NCBI GenBank assembly: GCA_905234005.1
Contig: CAJOFW010000090.1
Coordinates: 3,022-8,906, forward strand
Source: an uncultured Oscillospiraceae bacterium
GTDB lineage: Bacteria > Bacillota > Clostridia > Oscillospirales > Oscillospiraceae
DNA length: 5,885 nt
Direction of reading: 5' to 3'
The notes beneath the pieces were generated by a model. That model saw only the letters and a list, made by a program, of their open reading frames with translations. It ran no database searches and was not told where the DNA came from. Each line of letters starts with the position of its first letter. Within the stretch, counting starts at the first letter, position 1. The translations under genes were made by a program, and so were the position numbers. This document shows, in pieces, positions 1-5,780 of the stretch.

Positions 1-506
1 CGGCGCGGGGCTACGCGCCCGTCGGGGACGAGCCGATGAAGCTCACGCTCGCGGCGGGGAAATACGGATATACCGGCGGCGAGATCGCCGCGTATCTGCG
101 GGAAAGGCACATATACGCCGAGTTTTACGACGCGGATTATATCACGTTTATGTTCACGCCCGAAAACGGCGCGGCGGCGCTCTCCGCGCTCGGGGACGCG
201 CTCGCGGCGCTGCCAAAGCGCGCGCCGGCCTCGCCGGCGTCGGACGGGGACGGGGCGTATCGCCCGCCGCGACGGGTCATGACCGTCCGGGAGGCGTGCA
301 TGGCCCCGCGTGAGACGCTGCCGCTGGAGCGGTGTCTCGGGCGGGTGTACGCGTCGCTCACGGCGTCGTGCCCGCCGGCGGTGCCGGTCGCCGTGTGCGG
401 CGAGGTTCTCGACGCGGCGGCGATCGACCGGCTGCGGCGGTACGGGGTGACGCGCTGCGACGTGGTGCGGGAAATATCCGCGTTATCATTTGGAACAAAA
501 CAATAA
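1..506 (+). CDS. Orn/Lys/Arg decarboxylase family protein, C-terminal part (5' end outside window)
   Basis: This is the last ~168 codons of a PLP-dependent, fold-type I basic amino-acid decarboxylase. The family removes CO2 from ornithine, lysine or arginine to make polyamines or cadaverine in the cytoplasm. The frame is open from the left edge (first full codon at base 3), so the start and the PLP-lysine domain lie outside. The visible part matches the family's C-terminal region: PMKLTLAAGKYGYTG near the left edge, then AEFYDADYITFMFTPEN, then after a low-complexity Ala/Pro linker RVMTVREACMAPRETLPLE and CPPAVPVAVCGE, which are characteristic of the C-terminal subdomain. It ends at TAA, five bases before a hairpin terminator. 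The nearest neighbour is convergent, so no operon partner is visible. Substrate cannot be decided from this fragment. The family call is secure; the internal ATG at 36 is not the real start. Confidence 0.9.
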   Translation, partial: ARGYAPVGDEPMKLTLAAGKYGYTGGEIAAYLRERHIYAEFYDADYITFMFTPENGAAALSALGDALAALPKRAPASPASDGDGAYRPPRRVMTVREACMAPRETLPLERCLGRVYASLTASCPPAVPVAVCGEVLDAAAIDRLRRYGVTRCDVVREISALSFGTKQ

Positions 507-510
507 ACAG

Positions 511-548
511 ACGAACAGGGAATGACCGGGCGGTCGTTCCCTGTTCGT
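511..548. terminator. Bidirectional hairpin terminator between convergent genes
   Basis: A 17-bp stem pairs 511-527 with 532-548 around a 4-base loop (GGGC), with one G-U wobble at 523/536. It begins five bases after the decarboxylase stop and 28 bases after the stop of the minus-strand hydrolase gene. On the minus strand the stem is followed by a T-rich run (CTGTTTATTGTTTTG). On the plus strand the tail is poorer in T, so termination is probably stronger for the minus-strand operon. Confidence 0.8.
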
Positions 549-576
549 TGATTATAGGGGCTGTTGGATGATTCGA

Positions 577-1533
577 TTACAATTCGCCCGCGGCGGGGAG
601 GGCGGGGGTGCCTTTTGCGGTTTGGACGGCGCGGACGATGGCGCGTTCCATCGCGTACGCGGCCATGACGCCGACGAGATCGGCGCTCGCGGCGGCGTCG
701 CCGAGGGACAGGGCGTAGATGGTGTCGCCGTCCATCGACGTGTGTACGGGGCGGATGGCGCGGGCGTAGCCGTTGTGGGCCATGCCGGCAATCTTCGTCA
801 GCGCCGCCTTGGAAAAGGCGGCGTTCGTCACGATGACGCCGAGCGTGGTGTTCTGGCCGGTCGTGAACGACGGGTCTTCCGCGCCGCCGAGCAGCGCCGC
901 CGTCGTGCCGAGGAGGGCGCGTCCGTCCGGCGTGCGAAGACCGGCGACGGCGCGGCCGTCGGGCGTGACCACGTCCCCGAGGGCGTTCACGGCGACGAGA
1001 GCGCCGACCCTCACGCCGCCGACCTCGATCGCGTACGTGCCGAAGCCGGATTTCATCGCCCGGGCCATGCCGTACAGCTTGCCGACCGAACAGCCCGTGC
1101 CCGCGCCGACGCAGCCCTCGGCGGGCGGCGTGACGGCGGCGTTCTCGCAGGCACGGTAGGCCATCGCCGCGTCGGGCCGGGCGGCGGCGCTGCCGACGCC
1201 GAGGTCGAAAAGGCAGCTCTGCGATACGAGCGGGACGACGCCGTAGGCGGTCGCGAAGCCCTCGCCGCGTTCCTCGAGATAGCGCTGGACGCCGCCGGCG
1301 GCGTCCAGCCCGAACGCGCTGCCGCCCGAGAGGAGCACGGCGTTCACGCCCTCCGCCGCCATGAGGGGGTTTAGTATCTGTGATTCCCGCGAGGCCGGGC
1401 CGCCGCCGCGCACGTCGACGCCGCAGGGGCGTATGCCGTCGCACAGTATGACCGTGCAGCCGGTCATGCCCGCCTCGTCCTGGGCGTGGCCGAGGCGAAA
1501 GCCGCCGACCTCCATGACGCCGAGCTCTCTCAT
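577..1533 (-). CDS. P1 family (S58, DmpA/NylC-like) N-terminal-nucleophile hydrolase
   Basis: This 318-residue protein belongs to the P1/S58 family, whose members include the aminopeptidase DmpA and the nylon-oligomer hydrolase NylC. Members self-cleave into two chains and expose an N-terminal Ser or Thr nucleophile. Visible family segments are VRGGGPASRE (41-50), NAVLLSGGSAFGLDAAGG (64-81), GAGTGCSVGK (143-152), KSGFGTYA (161-168), QNTTLGVIVTNA (227-238) and HNGYARAIRPVHTSMDGDT (253-271). By analogy with NylC, cleavage is expected between Asn228 and Thr229, with Thr229 as nucleophile. No signal peptide is seen, so it is probably cytoplasmic. The ATG at 1533 was chosen because it overlaps the upstream stop (ATGA), has a GGGGGAGG site 10 bases upstream, and begins where family proteins begin. 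A longer in-frame start at 1602 would overlap the upstream gene by over 70 bases and adds unconserved sequence. The substrate is unknown: peptides, beta-amino amides or other amides are possible. Confidence 0.9.
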   Translation of the reverse strand: MRELGVMEVGGFRLGHAQDEAGMTGCTVILCDGIRPCGVDVRGGGPASRESQILNPLMAAEGVNAVLLSGGSAFGLDAAGGVQRYLEERGEGFATAYGVVPLVSQSCLFDLGVGSAAARPDAAMAYRACENAAVTPPAEGCVGAGTGCSVGKLYGMARAMKSGFGTYAIEVGGVRVGALVAVNALGDVVTPDGRAVAGLRTPDGRALLGTTAALLGGAEDPSFTTGQNTTLGVIVTNAAFSKAALTKIAGMAHNGYARAIRPVHTSMDGDTIYALSLGDAAASADLVGVMAAYAMERAIVRAVQTAKGTPALPAAGEL

Positions 1534-2234
1534 GACTGCGCCGCCTCCCCCGCGCCGGGCCACTGGATGTATTTGATGTATTCGTAATGGCCGCCGAGCC
1601 ATGACGTCTCGATGTATTCGCTCCAGGTGTAGTAGTGCTCCTGCCTGTACGGGGACTGGTGCAGACCGCCCTCGAGAACCGTGAAGCCCTCGTCGTCGAT
1701 CTCCACGATGAGCTGGCTGTGGCCCCAGCCGTCGCCGCCGTAGAGGTATTCCCGGTCGCAGATGCGCAGCACCGCGCCGGGTATCGCCCGCGAGACGTAT
1801 TCGCGCAGATGCTCCTCCGTCAGCGTCAGCTCGTCGGCGGAAAGACCGCGAAGCAGGTTGTCCTCCGTGTCGATGTAGATCGAGAAGCCCTCGCCCCAGA
1901 TCTCGCTGTAGAGGTTATAGGCGTAGACCCAGCATTCGCTCGGCTCCGACGCGAAGTCGTCGACCGAGACGGGCACGCCGTTTATGATGTAGCCGTCCTC
2001 CGTGACGTCGTAGATGAAGTCGTCCTCGTCCTCGAACGTCACGACGCCGTCGGTGAACGAGAACTCGACCACTGTATAAACCGCCTCGTCCGCGCCGCCG
2101 TCCGCCTCATCCGCGAGGGCGGCGGGCATCGCGGCGAGGGACAACGCCAGCGCCGCGATCAGGGACAGAACGGGCTTCAGGACGCGCAAAGGGTGTGTAT
2201 GGTTGGAAGGGTGTATTTTTTTCGATAATCGCAT
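1530..2234 (-). CDS. Secreted protein with putative papain-like (NlpC/P60-type) Cys/His fold
   Basis: This 234-residue protein starts with a long basic n-region, a hydrophobic stretch (about 21-41) and a likely signal peptidase I site after ALA (39-41), so it is probably exported. An Asp/Glu-rich segment follows (42-80). The rest resembles papain-like amidase domains seen in many Clostridia: a Cys followed by an aromatic/hydrophobic helix (ECWVYAYNLYSEIWG, Cys101), then GHSQLIVEID (His172), then GFTVLEGG (Glu188, where Asp or Asn is more usual), and a final Tyr/Trp-rich segment ending YEYIKYIQWP. Cys101, His172 and perhaps Glu188 would be the catalytic set. This is a motif-level inference, not a firm family assignment. 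Such a protein might cut peptidoglycan peptides or other amides outside the cell. The start has AGGAGG four bases upstream. The gene is first in an operon, and its TGA overlaps the next gene's ATG. A catalytically dead or purely binding domain is the alternative. Confidence 0.65.
   Translation of the reverse strand: MRLSKKIHPSNHTHPLRVLKPVLSLIAALALSLAAMPAALADEADGGADEAVYTVVEFSFTDGVVTFEDEDDFIYDVTEDGYIINGVPVSVDDFASEPSECWVYAYNLYSEIWGEGFSIYIDTEDNLLRGLSADELTLTEEHLREYVSRAIPGAVLRICDREYLYGGDGWGHSQLIVEIDDEGFTVLEGGLHQSPYRQEHYYTWSEYIETSWLGGHYEYIKYIQWPGAGEAAQS
1544..1551 (-). promoter_or_regulatory. Ribosome binding site for the P1-family hydrolase gene
   Basis: Read on the minus strand this is GGGGGAGG, with 10 bases between GGAGG and the ATG at 1533. 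It lies inside the end of the upstream coding region. Together with the ATGA overlap it supports the internal start at 1533 over the longer start at 1602. Confidence 0.7.
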
Positions 2235-2261
2235 AAATCCTCCTGTGATGGCCGTGAGGCG

Positions 2262-2286
2262 ATCCGCCCGGATGGGTTGGGCGGAT
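2262..2286 (-). other. Hairpin in the 5' leader of the minus-strand operon
   Basis: A perfect 8-bp stem (ATCCGCCC at 2262-2269 with GGGCGGAT at 2279-2286) has a 9-base loop. It lies between the predicted promoter and the RBS of the secreted-protein gene, so it would sit close to the 5' end of the transcript. It could stabilise the mRNA or bind a regulator. No T-run follows, so it is not an intrinsic terminator. The stem is seen; any role is a guess. Confidence 0.4.
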
Positions 2287-2302
2287 TATGTAAATCTGCT
2301 GC

Positions 2303-2331
2303 ATTATACAGGACGGGGCCGCAGAATGCAA
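2303..2331 (-). promoter_or_regulatory. Sigma-A-type promoter for the minus-strand operon
   Basis: On the minus strand a perfect TATAAT (2308-2303) is preceded by TTGCAT (2331-2326) with a 17-base spacer. The -35 keeps the TTG core only. Transcription should start near 2296, giving a leader of about 60 bases before the ATG at 2234. Confidence 0.65.
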
Positions 2332-2353
2332 GCATGACGGTGATTTTACGGCG

Positions 2354-2368
2354 ATTTCTATAAGAAAT
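2354..2368. promoter_or_regulatory. Small palindrome, possible operator
   Basis: ATTTCT-ATA-AGAAAT is a perfect 6+3+6 inverted repeat in the divergent intergenic region. It lies 23 bases upstream of the minus-strand -35 box and about 57 bases upstream of the plus-strand -35 box. Its symmetry and position would suit a dimeric regulator serving either gene. The region is AT-rich, so chance is a real alternative. Confidence 0.25.
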
Positions 2369-2424
2369 TGTGGACGCTTTATGAAAAAATTGTAAAGCAT
2401 GGCCGGTTTTTCGCGGGGTTTTCG

Positions 2425-2454
2425 TTGTCAGCGGGGTTTGCCTGATGCTATACT
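2425..2454 (+). promoter_or_regulatory. Strong extended -10 promoter for the beta-helix protein gene
   Basis: TTGTCA (2425-2430), an 18-base spacer and TATACT (2449-2454) form a sigma-A-like promoter. The bases TGC just before the -10 make the extended TGn motif. The start point should fall near 2461, leaving a short leader with AGGAGG (2472-2477) six bases before the ATG at 2484. The arrangement suggests high expression. Confidence 0.7.
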
Positions 2455-2483
2455 GAACGCAGTTTTATTACAGGAGGAGAACC

Positions 2484-4280
2484 ATGAAGAAGCTGCTATC
2501 CATCATCGTATGCCTGTGCGTGCTGTGCGCGCCCGTGCTGGCGAGCGGCGAGGCGTCCGCCGGCATGCCCAATATGTCCGCCGGAGCCGGCACCGCGGCG
2601 TTCACCGTCTCCGACGACGGCCTCGCGGTCGACGACTCCCTCGTCACGGTCGAGGAGGCCCCCGGCGCGGTCATCAGCGCGGAGGAGATCTCCGGCGTGC
2701 GCGTCACGGGCGAGGACAACGCCGCCGGCGGCGTCGAGTTCACCGCGAGCGAGGGCGCTCTGAAGCTCGGCGGCGAGGCCGATCACTTCGACGTGACCAC
2801 CGTCTTCACCGGCGAGAGCCTGTCCTTCAACACGGTCATCGACCTGACAGAGGCCGGGGACTACGTCTGGGGCAGCGACTCCAGCGGCGGCGCGGGCGTC
2901 GCCGTGCGCGGCACCGGCGAGGTCGACATGGAGAACGTCTACGTCCGCGACGCGGGCATCGGCCGCTATACGGTCAGCCTCTCCCGGGGCACGACCGTCA
3001 TCAAAAACTGCTACCTCGAGTCCACCGGCTGCGACGCGGAATACTGCGATATGCCCTGGTTCACGGCGCAGCTCGGCAACTCCCGCAACCTGATCGCCTG
3101 CGGCACGCTCTCCGCGTACATCTATAACTCCACCGTCGCCAGCGAGGGCTACGGCTCGTGGAGCACCGATACCGGCGGCAACCCGTATGTCTTCTACCTC
3201 TACAACGGCGACGCGATCAACTGGTTCGGCGGCTACGGCACCTACGCCGATACCGGACTGACCGTCAATGTGTTCGGCTCCCGGTTCGATTCCGCCGAGT
3301 ACGGCGCGTTCTGCACGAATACCGGCGTGCTGAACCTCGCCTCCTCCGCCGACGCCCTCGAGGCGGACGACGGGATCTTCCTTGCAAACCTCGCCGGACA
3401 GGAGCTGGACGAGGACACGCCCACCGAGATCATCGCGAACCAGAACGCCATCGTCTTCCACGTCGTCGATACGATGCATAAGGCAAACCCCGACACCGGC
3501 GTGAAGGACTCCGCCGTCTCCACCGAGTGGAAGACCACCCCGATCCTGAACGCGAAGAACACCGTACTCTCCACCGTCGGCGCGTGCAACGAGCGCTCGA
3601 ACCGCTATCCCGTGATCCAGGAGGCGTGGCTTGACCACCTGCAGGGCGCGACGATCGTGTTCCGCGGCGCGTGCGGCGCGGCGAACCTCGAGAACGTGGA
3701 GCTTGAATCCGCGTCCGGCGTCATCATCCTGTCCTGCGTCGATCTTGACGAGAGCACGATCCAGATCCTCGACGACGTGGCCACCGAGGATATCCCCGGC
3801 TGCATGGTCAATTCGACCGGCAACGTCTGGGCCGGCGACATCGTGAACGAGGATTACCAGCGCCCGATGATCCTTTGCTTTGCCGATACCGAGCTGACCG
3901 GCGCGATCCGTACATACGACAACGCGCACTGGAACGCGCTGTTCGCCGAGTACGCCGACGTCGCCTACGTCACCGATCCCGACACCGGGCTGTATGTGAA
4001 CGCCGACGACCCGACGGAGACCGCCTCCAGCTTCCGCGTCGTCGATCCCACCGCCATCTACGGCTGGCTGACCGCGTTCGAGACGTATGACGCGGTGCGC
4101 GGCACGTACCTGACCATGGACGCGGATTCCGTCTGGAACGTCACGGACGCGTCGAACCTGAACGGCCTGACGGTCGAGGCCGGCGCCGTCGTGAACGGCG
4201 TCGTCACCGTCGACGGCGAGACCGTGGACGTCGCCGCCGGCGGCTCCTGGGTCGGCGACATCGTCGTCACCCCCGCCTGA
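2484..4280 (+). CDS. Secreted, highly acidic parallel beta-helix-like protein
   Basis: This is a 598-residue exported protein of unknown function. Residues 1-20 form a signal peptide (KK, hydrophobic core, cleavage likely after VLA). The mature chain is full of short beta-strand and turn patterns typical of right-handed parallel beta-helices, for example VDMENVYVRDAGIG (147-160), TTVIKNCYLESTG (170-182), LTVNVFGSRFDSAEYG (259-274) and a closing LNGLTVEAGAVVNGVVTV (559-576). A [DN]TG turn recurs at 229, 256, 279, 337 and 500. WAGDIV (449-454) and WVGDIV (589-594) end two stretches 140 residues apart. By hand count there are about 85 Asp+Glu, about 14 Arg and only 8 Lys, and ten Cys after the signal peptide. 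No LPXTG, transmembrane anchor, S-layer or catalytic motif is visible, so it may be released or bound through a partner. Codons are strongly C-ending, unlike the other genes. It could be an adhesin-like or carbohydrate-binding protein; a lyase is less supported. Confidence 0.8.
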   Translation: MKKLLSIIVCLCVLCAPVLASGEASAGMPNMSAGAGTAAFTVSDDGLAVDDSLVTVEEAPGAVISAEEISGVRVTGEDNAAGGVEFTASEGALKLGGEADHFDVTTVFTGESLSFNTVIDLTEAGDYVWGSDSSGGAGVAVRGTGEVDMENVYVRDAGIGRYTVSLSRGTTVIKNCYLESTGCDAEYCDMPWFTAQLGNSRNLIACGTLSAYIYNSTVASEGYGSWSTDTGGNPYVFYLYNGDAINWFGGYGTYADTGLTVNVFGSRFDSAEYGAFCTNTGVLNLASSADALEADDGIFLANLAGQELDEDTPTEIIANQNAIVFHVVDTMHKANPDTGVKDSAVSTEWKTTPILNAKNTVLSTVGACNERSNRYPVIQEAWLDHLQGATIVFRGACGAANLENVELESASGVIILSCVDLDESTIQILDDVATEDIPGCMVNSTGNVWAGDIVNEDYQRPMILCFADTELTGAIRTYDNAHWNALFAEYADVAYVTDPDTGLYVNADDPTETASSFRVVDPTAIYGWLTAFETYDAVRGTYLTMDADSVWNVTDASNLNGLTVEAGAVVNGVVTVDGETVDVAAGGSWVGDIVVTPA

Positions 4281-4306
4281 TACTTTTTCTTGAAAGAAAA
4301 AGTATC
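4279..4306 (+). terminator. AT-rich hairpin overlapping the stop codon of the beta-helix gene
   Basis: An 11-bp perfect stem (GATACTTTTTC at 4279-4289 with GAAAAAGTATC at 4296-4306) has a 6-base loop. Its first two bases are the last two of the TGA stop. It lacks the GC-rich stem and T-tail of a classic terminator, so it may instead be a 3'-end-protecting hairpin or the conserved head of the repeat that follows. Confidence 0.5.
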
Positions 4307-4402
4307 CAAAAAGAACTCTGTATTCGCTCCGAAAAGGCAGCGTTTCCAACGCTTGCGCCCGGTAACGGGACAAAGTTCTTCATCGGGGAACGGTGTGACG
4401 CC
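4299..4402 (+). repeat. Dispersed intergenic repeat, copy A
   Basis: About 104 bases match, in inverted orientation, the last ~105 bases of the window. The first ~71 aligned columns differ at only about 8 positions, with identical blocks AAAAAGAACT, GAAAAGGCAGC and GCGCCCGGTAACGG. The next ~36 columns are weaker, about two thirds identical by hand alignment. The element begins within the hairpin after the beta-helix gene. It contains complementary ends: AAGAACTCTG (4311-4320) can pair with CAAAGTTCTT (4371-4380) at 9 of 10 positions. No ORF is evident, which suggests a non-coding, non-autonomous repeat. Confidence 0.85.
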
Positions 4403-4437
4403 GGGCAATACGGTCGTCTGAACGGAAATAATACGAT

Positions 4438-4473
4438 GAAGCCGCGGCAGGGTCTTGCCGCGGCTTCGTTTTT
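4438..4473 (+). terminator. Strong rho-independent terminator upstream of the methyltransferase gene
   Basis: A perfect 12-bp GC-rich stem (4438-4449 with 4456-4467) has a 6-base loop (GGGTCT) and is followed by GTTTTT. It should end transcripts from the beta-helix gene that pass the first AT-rich hairpin, about 160 bases after its stop codon. Its right arm and T-run overlap the predicted promoter of the next gene. Confidence 0.85.
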
Positions 4474-4484
4474 GCGGTTATAAT
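4455..4484 (+). promoter_or_regulatory. Sigma-A-type promoter for the rlmI-like gene
   Basis: TTGCCG (4455-4460), an 18-base spacer and a perfect TATAAT (4479-4484) lie 32 bases before the ATG at 4517. The -35 box is inside the right half of the preceding terminator stem, so the two signals share DNA. Confidence 0.6.
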
Positions 4485-4504
4485 GGGCTTGCAGCAATCA
4501 GAAC

Positions 4505-4515
4505 GGAGGCGGAGG
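4505..4515 (+). promoter_or_regulatory. Tandem GGAGG ribosome binding site for the rlmI-like gene
   Basis: Two GGAGG motifs occur at 4505-4509 and 4511-4515. The first is 7 bases from the ATG at 4517 and is the usable one. The second is only one base away and is too close. The first motif fixes the start at 4517. Confidence 0.7.
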
Positions 4516-4516
4516 C

Positions 4517-5716
4517 ATGGAACGGGATTATCCGCGGCTCACGGTGACGAAAAAGGCCGAGCGCGCTCTGCGCGGCGGTCATCCGTGGGTGTACGGCGAG
4601 GAGGTCGTGACGGACGACGGCGGCTGGGTCGACGGCGATATCGTCGACGTGTTCTCGCAGAACGGCAAATGGCTCGGCGCGGGCTGGGTCAACGGCGTAT
4701 CGAAGCTGCGCGTGCGGCTGCTGTCACGAAACGGGAACGATAAATTCGACGAGGCGTTCTTCCGGCGGCGGGTGCGGTACGCGGTCGATTATCGGCGCAT
4801 GGTCATGGGCGGGCAGTTTTCGGCGTGCCGGCTCGTGTTCGGCGAGGCCGACGGCCTGCCCGGGTTCACGGTCGACCGGTACAACGACGTGCTCGTCACG
4901 GAGGTGCTGTGCGCCGGGCTTGACCGGGTGAAGGAGCTGCTGTACCGGTGCCTGCTCGACGAGCTGGCCGGCGAGGTCACGGCGGTCTACGAGCGGAGCG
5001 ACAGCCCGCTCCGGGACAAGGAGGGTCTTGACCGCGTCCGGGGCTGGGCCGTCGGCGAGGCGGCGGGGCATACGGTCATCGAGGAAAACGGCGTGCGGTT
5101 TCGCGTGGATTATATAAACGGGCAGAAGACCGGGTATTTCCTCGACCAGAGCCGCAGCCGCGCAGAGATCATGCGTCTGGCTCCCGGACGGCGGGTGCTC
5201 GACTGCTTCACGCACACCGGGGCGTTCGCGCTGCACGCCGCCGTCGGCGGGGCGGAACGGGTGACGGCGGTGGACGTGTCCGAGACGGCGCTGGACACCG
5301 CCCGGGAGAACGCGGCGTTAAACGGCGTATCCGACCGGGTGGAGCTTGTGCGGGCCGATGTGTTTGAATACCTGACGGATATGGCGGCGGCGCGGCGGCG
5401 GGAGCATGATCTCATCATCCTCGACCCGCCGGCGTTCACGAAGTCCGGCTCGACGCTCCGCGCCGCGTACCGGGGGTACAAGGAGATCAACCTGAAGGCC
5501 ATGCGCCTGCTGCCGCGTGGGGGGCTGCTCGCGACGTGCTCGTGCTCGCATTTCATGACGGACGAGCTGTTCCGCAAAATGCTCGCCGAGGCCGCCGCCG
5601 ACGCGTCGGTGAGCCTGCGCCAGCTCTACGTGGGGCGTCAGGGGCCGGATCACCCGATCCTCTGGGGCGTGCCGGAGACGGAGTATCTGAAGTTCTACGT
5701 GTTTCAGGTGGTGTGA
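4517..5716 (+). CDS. rlmI: RlmI-type class I SAM-dependent 23S rRNA 5-methylcytosine methyltransferase
   Basis: This 399-residue protein matches the RlmI/YccW family, which transfers a methyl group from S-adenosylmethionine to C5 of a cytosine in 23S rRNA (C1962 in E. coli). The N-terminus is the PUA-type RNA-binding region (about 1-70, with LRGGHPWVYGEEV at 18-30). A central domain includes LVFGEADGLPGFTVDRY (106-122) and GQKTGYFLDQ (202-211). The Rossmann methyltransferase domain has SAM motif I VLDCFTHTGAFALHAA (227-242), an acidic AVDVSETAL loop (251-259), DPPAF (303-307) and the TCSCS motif (340-344), which carries the likely catalytic Cys. Length is normal for the family (E. coli RlmI is about 396 residues). 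It has its own promoter and terminator, so it is probably monocistronic. It is flanked by inverted repeats but its sequence looks like an ordinary housekeeping gene. Exact target base is inferred from homology. Confidence 0.92.
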   Translation: MERDYPRLTVTKKAERALRGGHPWVYGEEVVTDDGGWVDGDIVDVFSQNGKWLGAGWVNGVSKLRVRLLSRNGNDKFDEAFFRRRVRYAVDYRRMVMGGQFSACRLVFGEADGLPGFTVDRYNDVLVTEVLCAGLDRVKELLYRCLLDELAGEVTAVYERSDSPLRDKEGLDRVRGWAVGEAAGHTVIEENGVRFRVDYINGQKTGYFLDQSRSRAEIMRLAPGRRVLDCFTHTGAFALHAAVGGAERVTAVDVSETALDTARENAALNGVSDRVELVRADVFEYLTDMAAARRREHDLIILDPPAFTKSGSTLRAAYRGYKEINLKAMRLLPRGGLLATCSCSHFMTDELFRKMLAEAAADASVSLRQLYVGRQGPDHPILWGVPETEYLKFYVFQVV

Positions 5717-5739
5717 CGCCGCCCCCCGTGCGAAATACA

Positions 5740-5775
5740 AAGCAGCCCCGCCGGATGGCTCCGGCGGGGCTGTTT
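5740..5775 (+). terminator. Rho-independent terminator of the rlmI-like gene
   Basis: A 13-bp perfect GC-rich stem (5743-5755 with 5760-5772, loop TGGC) extends through a G-U pair into AA/TT, giving a short T-run (5773-5775). It starts 24 bases after the TGA at 5714-5716. The flanking A-run gives it some capacity to terminate in the other direction too. Confidence 0.8.
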
Positions 5776-5780
5776 GCGGG

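Noticed and set aside
511..548. Long hairpin as an attachment site or small RNA
   Set aside because: Its position five bases after one stop and 28 after the convergent stop, and the U-rich minus-strand tail, are fully explained by a shared terminator.
568..1374. A 268-codon plus-strand frame opposite the P1-family gene
   Set aside because: Its sequence is low-complexity Gly/Ala/Arg with no family signature, while the opposite strand carries clear S58 motifs.
137..1444. A 435-codon Arg/Gly-rich frame on the minus strand
   Set aside because: It overlaps two convincing genes in other frames, crosses the terminator at 511-548, and is low-complexity Arg-rich sequence typical of an out-of-frame reading.
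1534..1602. Longer start for the P1-family hydrolase at 1602
   Set aside because: It would add 23 unconserved residues and overlap the upstream gene. The start at 1533 has a good RBS, an ATGA overlap and the family's normal N-terminus.
2484..2545. Lipoprotein signal (lipobox) in the beta-helix protein
   Set aside because: Cysteines occur in the hydrophobic core at residues 10, 12 and 15, but none has the usual small residues at -1 and -2 of a lipobox. A signal peptidase I site after residue 20 fits better.
2496..4373. A 625-codon open frame on the minus strand opposite the beta-helix gene
   Set aside because: It is a mirror of the plus-strand gene's C-ending codon pattern. It has no good RBS, no recognisable family, and a composition expected from antisense of GC-rich coding DNA.
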